Part shown: positions 25,189-30,814 of the stretch, piece by piece
Layout: each line of letters starts with the position of its first letter
Position numbering within the stretch: position 1 is the stretch's first letter
From: Mageeibacillus sp. UBA5436
GTDB lineage: Bacteria; Bacillota; Clostridia; Saccharofermentanales; DTU023
DNA length: 30,814 bases
Assembly (NCBI GenBank): GCA_002427545.1
Contig: DIRM01000023.1
Location: 1-30,814, forward strand
Reading direction: 5' to 3'
Notes under the pieces: model-generated
The model's input: only the letters and a program-made list of their open reading frames with translations
What the model was told of the DNA's origin: nothing
The model's database searches: none
Translations under genes and position numbers: made by a program

Positions 25189-26277
25189 TTAATGATTTCT
25201 TTTTGCAAAATCCTGCATGAATAAAATTAAAGCATCAATACCTTCTACTGGCATTGCATTATATATACTAGCACGCATACCACCAATGGAGCGATGACCT
25301 TTTAAGTTTTGCAAACCCTTTTTCTCTGCTTCAGCTATGAATGCTGCATTCAAGTCAGAATTTTTACAAATAAAAGGAACATTCATTAATGATCGATCCT
25401 CTGTTTTAGCGGTACCAATATAAAAATCACTATTATCGATATAATCGTACAATTTTTGAGCTTTATTTTTATTGATTTCTTCAATAGCAGGAATACCACC
25501 TAGATTTTCTAACCATTTGAAAACCAAACCACAAACATAAATACTATAGCAAGCCGGTGTATTATACATAGAATCAGCATCTGCATGTATTTTATAATCA
25601 AGATAAGTCGGTGTATCTATTGAAGCTTGACCAATTAAATCATCACGAATAATGACAACAGTTACTCCTGCAGGTCCCATATTCTTTTGTGCACCTGCAT
25701 ATATAAGAGCAAATTTACTTACATCGTATTCTTCAGACAAAATATTTGAAGACATATCCGCAATCAAATCTAAATTACCAATATCAGGCAATCCATTTGG
25801 TTTGAAGCGAGTGCCATAAATCGTATTATTAACACAAATATGAACATAATCTGCAGTTTCACGGAAATCTGATTTTTGGGTTTTAGGTATATAAGAAAAA
25901 TTTTGATCTTTAGAAGAGGCAATAATTTGGGCATCACCAAATTTTTTTGCTTCTAAATAAGCTTTGTTTGCCCAATTACCTGTAATTAAAAAATCTGCTT
26001 GTTGGTTTTTTTTCATCAAATTTAAAGGAATCATCGAAAATTGCAATGTTGCTCCACCTTGTAAAAAGAGCACTTTATAATTATTAGGGATATGCATTAA
26101 TTTCCTTAATGAACTTTCTGCCCCTTCAATAATCTCTTCATAAGCTTTGGAACGATGGCTCATTTCCATAACGGATAATCCATACCCGTGATAGTTTAGC
26201 ATTTCTTTGCCTGCGGTTTGAAGTACCGGAACTGGTAAAACAGATGGTCCTGCTGAAAAATTAAAGATTCTATCCAT
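25189..26277 (-). CDS. serC: Phosphoserine aminotransferase
   Basis: PLP-dependent class V aminotransferase that converts phosphohydroxypyruvate and glutamate to O-phosphoserine; it may also serve pyridoxal-phosphate synthesis. With the start at ATG 26277 the 362-residue product opens MDRIFNFSAGPSVLP, the family signature. The frame is open 19 codons further upstream, but those are not family-like. The PLP lysine is K198 in YAGAQKNMGPAG; GGATLQFSMIP (74-84) and HRSIGGMRASIYNAMP near the C terminus bind substrate and phosphate. GGGG lies about 9 bases before the ATG. First gene of serC-serA-DUF1015; no serB-like phosphatase is present. Confidence 0.96.
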   Translation of the reverse strand: MDRIFNFSAGPSVLPVPVLQTAGKEMLNYHGYGLSVMEMSHRSKAYEEIIEGAESSLRKLMHIPNNYKVLFLQGGATLQFSMIPLNLMKKNQQADFLITGNWANKAYLEAKKFGDAQIIASSKDQNFSYIPKTQKSDFRETADYVHICVNNTIYGTRFKPNGLPDIGNLDLIADMSSNILSEEYDVSKFALIYAGAQKNMGPAGVTVVIIRDDLIGQASIDTPTYLDYKIHADADSMYNTPACYSIYVCGLVFKWLENLGGIPAIEEINKNKAQKLYDYIDNSDFYIGTAKTEDRSLMNVPFICKNSDLNAAFIAEAEKKGLQNLKGHRSIGGMRASIYNAMPVEGIDALILFMQDFAKRNH

Positions 26278-26582
26278 ATTTAAACCCCAACTAATTATCT
26301 TTCTCAAACAATGATGATTTGGAATAAAATACAATTAAATTTTAATCATAAGATTGTATTATTATTCAGTTTATTTTTATACATTATCAATAAGACAAGG
26401 GGATTTCAAGCATTTTAAAAAAATTAAGTATATTTATTAATTATTATTATGCGTTTTCAATTTTTCTATTTATTTTATCTAATACTCTTTTATCAGATAG
26501 AAAAACAAAAATATAATTCTATTTTTATTTTGCATATTTTATTAAAAATATAGGATTTTCTATTTTCAATAAATAAAAACGC
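26278..26582. other. AT-rich spacer upstream of serC
   Basis: About 300 bases of very AT-rich sequence between serC (minus) and the tRNA-Pro promoter (plus). I find no open frame with family likeness and no strong hairpin. The serC promoter must lie here, since serC is the first gene of its operon, but the best minus-strand candidate (TTGAAA, plus 26404-26409, with TAATGT 17 bases later) is weak. No T-box or riboswitch consensus was recognised. Confidence 0.5.
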
Positions 26583-26610
26583 TTGACATTCATTCCTTTT
26601 CTGATAATAT
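26583..26610 (+). promoter_or_regulatory. Promoter of tRNA-Pro
   Basis: A perfect TTGACA (26583-26588) is followed by TAATAT (26605-26610) after 16 bases; an overlapping GATAAT (26603-26608) is a second possible -10. The tRNA begins 14 bases beyond the -10, leaving a very short 5' leader. Confidence 0.75.
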
Positions 26611-26624
26611 GATTAATGCATCAA

Positions 26625-26700
26625 CGAGGTGTAGCGCAGTTGGTAGCGCGCCTGCTTTGGGAGCAGGATGCCGGGGGTTCGAGTCCCTTCACCTCGACCA
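26625..26700 (+). tRNA. tRNA-Pro (anticodon UGG)
   Basis: 76-base cloverleaf with the 3' CCA encoded. The acceptor stem is CGAGGTG paired with CACCTCG; the D arm contains GTAGCGCAGTTGGTAGCGC; the anticodon arm is CCTGC-TTTGGGA-GCAGG with anticodon TGG, which reads CCN proline codons. The T arm has GGTTCGAGTCC. The two outer T-stem pairs read as G-U wobbles, but the rest is canonical. It is a single tRNA, with its own promoter 5' and terminator 3'. Confidence 0.97.
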
Positions 26701-26709
26701 TTATTTTTT

Positions 26710-26735
26710 AAAGCCCTTTAAATAAGGGCTTTTTT
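26710..26735 (+). terminator. Intrinsic terminator after tRNA-Pro
   Basis: A 9-bp perfect stem (aaagccctt 26710-26718, aagggcttt 26724-26732) with a 5-base loop ends in a run of six T (26730-26735), 10 bases after the tRNA 3' end. In the minus direction the arm is followed by A-rich sequence, so it serves only the tRNA. Confidence 0.9.
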
Positions 26736-26744
26736 AATTTCTTG

Positions 26745-26770
26745 ATACTAGTTTAATACTAGTTTAATAC
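26745..26770. repeat. Short tandem repeat, 11-base unit, beside the tRNA
   Basis: The unit tactagtttaa occurs twice in tandem (26746-26756, 26757-26767) and is followed by a partial third copy (tac). It lies between the tRNA terminator and the end of the glycosyltransferase gene. Origin unknown; too short to call an attachment site. Confidence 0.7.
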
Positions 26771-26812
26771 CAAAATAAATTATCTTGCTTCATTTTTTCT
26801 TATTAGAGCTGT

Positions 26813-27970
26813 TTAAATATTATTTTCGATGGCTTGTTCATAAACATCTAGTATTTGTTCTATGAAATCATTTCTCGTATAAAGATTATCGGACGGTTTA
26901 AATTCAGCATTGAATTTAACTTGATTAATTAAATAATCAAGACCAGCTGCAAATGTTTCTCGATTATCAAAAGCTTTTCCATTTTTGCCATCTATTAATA
27001 AATGATTTAAGCAAGGATCTTTCTGAGCTAAAATTGGTATATTAGCTGCTAAAGCTTCCAAATAAGTTAAACCTTGTGTCTCACTTTTAGATGCAGAAAC
27101 AAAAATATCTGAAGCCTGATAATAATTTTGAACATTTTGCCATTCAATATAACCCGTAAAAATTACTTTATCTGCTATTTTTAAATTTTCAGACTGTTGT
27201 TTCAATTTTTCTTTATCTGGACCATCGCCAGCAATTATTAAACTAATATCTTTATCTGGATTATTTTGTAAATATTCATAAAAATAATCCAATAAAACAT
27301 TAAGACGTTTTTCATCAGATAATCTTGAAACAGAAATCAAAATAACACTCTGATCCTTGATATGATATTTCTTTTTAATCGTTTCTACTTTAACCGAATC
27401 AAAATTTTTAAATTTTTTTAAATCAATGCCTGTTGGAATTATGTAAATCTTATTTTTTATACCATAGGATAATAGAGCATCCTTCGTTTTTTGACTTGGA
27501 CAAATAATGGCATAAGAATGTTTTGTAAAATTTTCGACAAACTTGCCAACCAAATTTATAGTTAATTCATTTTTTTGTAATTTCAAATAATGTAAATATT
27601 CTTCATACAAGGTGTGATAAGTATGAAGCATAGGAATATTAAATTTCTTGGCAGCTCTTCTTCCTAATGCACCTAATGAAAATTCAGATTGTGTATGAAT
27701 AATATCAAGATTAAGATCTTCTATCGTTTGCATTATTGAACTGAGTAAAGGCAAGCCAATTCGACGTTCATCAAATAAAACAAAAGGAATACTTAAAACA
27801 CGATAAACATGATTTTGAAGATCCCATTCTGCATCGGCTTCATGATTCGTAACCGTAAAAACAAAAACTTCATGACCAGCCTCTTCCAGGCCTTCTTTAA
27901 GTTCTAAACAAGCTGTGGCTACGCCACTAATTTCAGGGTAAAAAACTTCGGTAAAAATACCAACTTTCAT
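26813..27970 (-). CDS. GT4-family glycosyltransferase, probably diacylglycerol alpha-glucosyltransferase
   Basis: 385-residue GT-B retaining glycosyltransferase. The N-terminal acceptor domain starts MKVGIFTEVFYPEISGVATA and contains HTQSEFSLGALGRRAAKKF and HTYHTLYEEYLHYL (about 92-130). These segments closely resemble those of monoglucosyl-diacylglycerol synthases (Acholeplasma alMGS-like), which transfer glucose from UDP-glucose to membrane diacylglycerol for glycolipid and lipoteichoic-acid anchors. The C-terminal donor domain has VSRLSDEKRLNVLL, AGDGPDKEKL and the E-x7-E motif in SETQGLTYLEALAAN (about 294-308). No membrane span is evident; such enzymes are peripheral. It lies 129 bases after malQ on the same strand without a clear terminator between. 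Family certain, acceptor inferred. Confidence 0.82.
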   Translation of the reverse strand: MKVGIFTEVFYPEISGVATACLELKEGLEEAGHEVFVFTVTNHEADAEWDLQNHVYRVLSIPFVLFDERRIGLPLLSSIMQTIEDLNLDIIHTQSEFSLGALGRRAAKKFNIPMLHTYHTLYEEYLHYLKLQKNELTINLVGKFVENFTKHSYAIICPSQKTKDALLSYGIKNKIYIIPTGIDLKKFKNFDSVKVETIKKKYHIKDQSVILISVSRLSDEKRLNVLLDYFYEYLQNNPDKDISLIIAGDGPDKEKLKQQSENLKIADKVIFTGYIEWQNVQNYYQASDIFVSASKSETQGLTYLEALAANIPILAQKDPCLNHLLIDGKNGKAFDNRETFAAGLDYLINQVKFNAEFKPSDNLYTRNDFIEQILDVYEQAIENNI

Positions 27971-28099
27971 TTTCTCTATATACTCCCTCGTTTTTAATTA
28001 AATATGAACTTTTACATAAAATAGAAAGAATAATCTATTTATTTTTTCGGTTTTTAACCTATACTTCAATTTACCAGACTTAATAATTAAAATAAAAAA

Positions 28100-29629
28100 T
28101 CAATGCTGTCTGAGTCTACCTGAAATACGAGTTAATTCTCTCAAACGGTCAATTATTTCTTCACTAATCAAATCTTCTTGCATACGCCATTGCCAATTAG
28201 CATTCATCGTTCCTGGGTGATTCATACGTGCTTCATTGCCTAATAATAAAAGGTCCTGCATTTGAAAAATAGCAGTATTTGAAACGCTAGTCATCGCCCC
28301 ACGAATCAAACCCCAATTAAACGTTTCTTCTGCCGTAATATTTAAATATTTTTTTGCAAATTCAATTTCTTGAGGATTTCCACTTTGTGTCCATCCGAGG
28401 ATAGTATCATTGTCATGCGTTCCTGTATAAATTACCGTATTATCTATTAGATTATGTGGTAAATAAGCACTGCTCGCATCTGGATTAAAAGCAAATTGCA
28501 AAACTTTCATGCTGGGAAAACCAATTTCTTCACGCAATTTATATACTTCTTCCGTCATATAACCAAGATCTTCTACAATCATTCGCATATAGCCTAATTC
28601 AGCGTTTAATTTATCAAATAACTTAAGACCAGGGCCTTGTTCCCAACGTCCATTTTTAGCCGTATTTTCACCTGCTGGGACAAGCCAATAGGATTCAAAG
28701 CCGCGAAAATGATCCAAACGCAAAACATCGAAAATTTCGAGATTAAAACGAATGCGATCTGACCAGAATTTAAAATTTGTTTTTTCATGTTCTTGCCAAT
28801 TATAAACAGGATTCCCCCATAATTGACCATCATCAGAAAATCCATCAGGTGGTACACCACTCACATAGGTTGGTTTAAGATCTTCATTTAATTGAAATAA
28901 ATTCGGATTGGACCAAACATCAGCACTATCTTCTGCTAAATAAATTGGTAAATCACCAATGATAGATATATTCTTTTGATGAATATAGTCTTTTAGATTT
29001 TCCCATTGACTAAAAAATTTATATTGAATAAATTTATGAAAATTGATGTCTTCTAAATTTTCTATTTCAAATTCAGACAAAGCTTTCTCGTCACGAAATT
29101 TATATTCATTAGGCCAGTCATTCCATTTACAGCCTTGAAATTTTTCTTTAAGAGTCATGAACAGAGCATAATTTCTAAGCCAAAAATTATGCTTTTCAGT
29201 AAAAGCATAATAACCACGATCTTCCAAATCAAAATTATGAAAAGCAACTTTTAACAAAGAATATCTCTCATGATAAAGTTTGCCATAATCGACTTTCGTA
29301 TTATCTTCAACAAATGCTATATGTTGATCAATATCAGCCTGAGTTAATAATTCTTCATTTTTAAGCAAATCCAAGTCAATAAAATAAGGGTTTCCTGCAA
29401 AAGAACTAAAGGTGGTATAAGGACTGTCGCCAAAAGAAGTGACACCAATCGGCAAAATTTGCCAATAACTTTGACCTGCTTTTTCCAAAAAGTCTGCAAA
29501 TTCTCTAGCTTTTTCACCCATACTACCTATTCCATAAGGACCAGGTAAAGAACTGATATGCATTAAGATACCAGAGCCACGTTCTGTTTTTACATGTTCA
29601 TATTTATATTTTTCATTTAATTCCGTCAT
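28100..29629 (-). CDS. malQ: 4-alpha-glucanotransferase (amylomaltase, GH77)
   Basis: Transfers alpha-1,4-glucan segments between maltodextrins, releasing glucose. The 509-residue product has the GH77 catalytic set: nucleophile D306 (LRLDHFRGFESYW), acid/base E353 (IVEDLGYMTEEV) and stabiliser D406 (YTGTHDNDTILGW). Other family motifs are RGSGILMHISSLPGPYGIG (17-35), DSPYTTFSSFAGNPYFIDL (68-86), GDLPIYLAEDSADVW (225-239) and VSGVPPDGFSDDGQLWGNP (256-274). Shine-Dalgarno AAAGGTG precedes the ATG at 29629 by 6 bases. No glycogen, phosphorylase or transporter gene is adjacent, so it probably serves general maltodextrin or glycogen turnover. It is followed by the glycosyltransferase gene. Confidence 0.96.
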   Translation of the reverse strand: MTELNEKYKYEHVKTERGSGILMHISSLPGPYGIGSMGEKAREFADFLEKAGQSYWQILPIGVTSFGDSPYTTFSSFAGNPYFIDLDLLKNEELLTQADIDQHIAFVEDNTKVDYGKLYHERYSLLKVAFHNFDLEDRGYYAFTEKHNFWLRNYALFMTLKEKFQGCKWNDWPNEYKFRDEKALSEFEIENLEDINFHKFIQYKFFSQWENLKDYIHQKNISIIGDLPIYLAEDSADVWSNPNLFQLNEDLKPTYVSGVPPDGFSDDGQLWGNPVYNWQEHEKTNFKFWSDRIRFNLEIFDVLRLDHFRGFESYWLVPAGENTAKNGRWEQGPGLKLFDKLNAELGYMRMIVEDLGYMTEEVYKLREEIGFPSMKVLQFAFNPDASSAYLPHNLIDNTVIYTGTHDNDTILGWTQSGNPQEIEFAKKYLNITAEETFNWGLIRGAMTSVSNTAIFQMQDLLLLGNEARMNHPGTMNANWQWRMQEDLISEEIIDRLRELTRISGRLRQH

Positions 29630-29863
29630 ACAACACCTTTATGCTATAGCTATAAAATTATTATTCATTGAAAATATTTATTATTTCAATCATAAAAATA
29701 ATTTTGTTTGTTTCTAAATAATATTAATTTTCATACTTATCCCTAATCTTTAAATTAATAATGTAAGTATATCAAAATGCATCATACTATGAGAATAATT
29801 TCAAAATAGTAAGAAGTTAGTATTTTATTTATTGAGCACAAAACAAATAGAAGCAAAAAACCA

Positions 29864-29901
29864 ATAAAAAAAGAGATCAAGGTTCAAAATTTGAACCTTG
29901 A
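29864..29901 (-). terminator. Strong palindromic terminator downstream of the rhodanese gene
   Basis: A 25-base palindrome (29877-29901; 12-base arms tcaaggttcaaa and tttgaaccttga) is followed, in minus-strand reading, by TCTC and a run of seven T (29864-29872). It lies 262 bases after the rhodanese stop, too far to be a simple end of that gene, so it might end a separate short transcript or a long 3' region. The T-run starts four bases beyond the stem, which weakens it somewhat. Confidence 0.6.
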
Positions 29902-29906
29902 CCATG

Positions 29907-29955
29907 AGGAGACGTATGAAGAGGTATTTATTTTAAGTCGTCTCTTATTACGACT
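29907..29955. other. Overlapping alternative stems beside the palindrome
   Basis: Stem A pairs agtcgt (29936-29941) with acgact (29950-29955). Stem B pairs aggagacg (29907-29914) with cgtctctt (29939-29946), one G-U included. They share 29939-29941 and so exclude each other, a layout seen in RNA switches. Whether the segment is transcribed is unknown. Confidence 0.4.
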
Positions 29956-30162
29956 ACGTTTTCTTAACGTGATTTTATGTTAACAATTACTTATGAAATC
30001 AACATAGTTAAAAAGTGAATGATTGTGAAACTTTACGTATAAATTATCATTTTTTTCGCATTGATTGATTTCAATCTTATTTTTTAGTTTTTAATAAACT
30101 TTTTTAACAAAAAATATATCTTTTATTAAAAATCATTACTATTAATTTTTAGAATCTAATAT

Positions 30163-30783
30163 TTAATATTCCAATTCACCATCATAATACATGATGCCAC
30201 CTGCATCTAAAACAACCGAATAACCTATTTCTCTTATAATTGAAGCTGCCGAATTAGAGCGGGATCCGGAACGACAATAAACTATAATGACATCATCATT
30301 TGAAATATCACTATTTTCAATCTCGTTTTCAATATTATCTAAAGGCATTAATAAGGCACCAGGTATATGTCCTTCATCAAATTCTTCTTCCGTTCGTACA
30401 TCGATTAAATAGCTATTTTCAGGCAAATGCTGTTGAATACTGTCTGCAATTTCAAAAGAAATGGCTTCTGGTTTTTCATCATTTTCTAATTCAATGCTTT
30501 TCGCTCTTGCCTGCGGTGGAAAAGATTCAGCTATTTCATCTTCGATTATTGCAGTATAAACTTTGCCAGCTTCAATCATTTGATTTTCTGGTACATGAAT
30601 TATAATTAGTCCACTCAAATTAACGGTGTTTCGATTATCATTTAAAATAAGAAAACTTTCGCCATGTAAATTAAGAACTTTCACCCTATTTTCTCCATTT
30701 GTTTCTTCTTTATTTTTATTACAAGCTACCATGCTTATGCTCAATACGAAAATAAGCATAAGAGCTATTATTTTTTTCATCAT
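30163..30783 (-). CDS. Rhodanese-domain lipoprotein
   Basis: 206-residue secreted lipoprotein. The N terminus MMKKIIALMLIFVLSISMVAC is a type II signal peptide with lipid-attachment Cys21 (box MVAC, Met at -3 being less common than Leu). Residues about 30-100 form a small beta-rich domain whose end, EIAESFPPQARAKSI, resembles the ESYPAQ pattern of DUF3221-like OB-fold lipoprotein domains. Residues about 110-206 are a rhodanese domain with DVRTEEEFDEGHIPGAL and active-site Cys170 in YCRSGSRS. It is probably a sulfurtransferase or thiol-active protein anchored outside the membrane. The frame also allows ATG at 30804, but ATG 30783 follows the Shine-Dalgarno AGGTGA. Upstream context is outside the window. 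Confidence 0.85.
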   Translation of the reverse strand: MMKKIIALMLIFVLSISMVACNKNKEETNGENRVKVLNLHGESFLILNDNRNTVNLSGLIIIHVPENQMIEAGKVYTAIIEDEIAESFPPQARAKSIELENDEKPEAISFEIADSIQQHLPENSYLIDVRTEEEFDEGHIPGALLMPLDNIENEIENSDISNDDVIIVYCRSGSRSNSAASIIREIGYSVVLDAGGIMYYDGELEY

Positions 30784-30814
30784 ATTATCACCTCGTATAA
30801 TCATTTTATAAATC

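Larger units (their letters stand above)
29630..30162. other. 533-base gene-free region
   Basis: Very AT-rich spacer between malQ and the rhodanese lipoprotein gene, both minus strand. It contains no credible protein gene. Its one conspicuous content is a 25-base palindrome with a T-tract (29866-29901) and overlapping alternative stems at 29907-29955. A weak minus-strand promoter pattern (TTGATT, plus about 30000-30005, and CATAAA 17 bases later) lies just before these structures. No catabolite-repression (cre) site near malQ was recognised. Confidence 0.5.

Noticed and set aside
26278..26334. Extended start of SerC (19 extra residues)
   Set aside because: SerC proteins begin at the MxRIFNFSAGP motif; the extra residues are not family-like.
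26451..26583. Distant inverted repeat gcgtttt / aaaacgc flanking the AT-rich spacer, as mobile-element ends
   Set aside because: Only seven bases match in very AT-rich sequence, there is no transposase between and no target duplication.
29904..29936. Ten-codon plus-strand reading frame preceded by a GAGGAG-like stretch, as a leader peptide
   Set aside because: There is no plus-strand gene downstream for it to control; a frame this short is expected by chance.
30300..30605. Plus-strand open frame of about 100 codons opposite the rhodanese gene
   Set aside because: It is antisense to a well-supported gene and shows no recognisable family or Shine-Dalgarno.
1..30814. CRISPR array, insertion sequence, prophage or defence island
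   Set aside because: No regularly spaced repeats, transposase, integrase, phage structural or restriction-like protein is visible; nearly every long frame is a known housekeeping family.

Overview
The window is AT-rich (about one third G+C by eye), densely coded and mostly on the minus strand. Its gene content and order point to a low-G+C Gram-positive bacterium (Bacillota). The ftsY-ylxM-ffh-rpsP-khpA-rimM-trmD order, the short ACT-containing SerA, a RimO next to pgsA and a strong GGAGG Shine-Dalgarno tradition fit the class Clostridia best. I cannot name the genus. I see no insertion sequence, prophage, CRISPR array, toxin-antitoxin pair or defence gene. This is a chromosomal housekeeping region.

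Region 1 (about 49-19469, all minus strand, so read from high to low coordinates): rnhA, a NudF-like Nudix hydrolase, ftsK/spoIIIE, folD, cinA, recA, recX, rimO, pgsA, acpP, rnc, smc, ftsY, ylxM, ffh, rpsP, khpA, rimM, trmD. It joins a DNA-maintenance block (rnhA to recX), a lipid/acyl-carrier block (pgsA, acpP) and the SRP/ribosome-maturation block (rnc to trmD). Signals inside it divide the cluster. recA has a sigma-A type promoter with a LexA/SOS-box-like operator over its expected start site. acpP has its own -35 element upstream and a strong intrinsic terminator downstream, placed just before the rnc ribosome-binding site. A second terminator-like hairpin separates ftsY from ylxM.

Region 2 (about 19470-22550): a divergent intergenic region drives a plus-strand gene for a long, divergent member of the F420-0:L-glutamate ligase (CofE) family. 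It ends at a clear terminator shared with a convergent COG2509-type FAD-dependent dehydrogenase. No other F420-biosynthesis gene is in the window.

Region 3 (about 22657-26277, minus): a serine-biosynthesis operon serC-serA-DUF1015, possibly read through into the FAD protein. There is no phosphoserine phosphatase in it.

Region 4 (about 26278-30814): an AT-rich spacer, a plus-strand tRNA-Pro(UGG) with promoter and terminator, then minus-strand malQ (4-alpha-glucanotransferase) and a GT4 glycosyltransferase resembling diacylglycerol alpha-glucosyltransferases. Next come 533 bases without a gene that hold a strong hairpin/terminator and overlapping alternative stems, and finally a rhodanese-domain lipoprotein at the window edge.

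The most interesting leads are the orphan CofE-like gene, DUF1015 with its DGHHR motif in a serine operon lacking serB, the hairpins between acpP and rnc, the structured spacer at 29877-29955, and the possible leaderless start of ylxM. None of these amounts to a clearly new multi-gene system.
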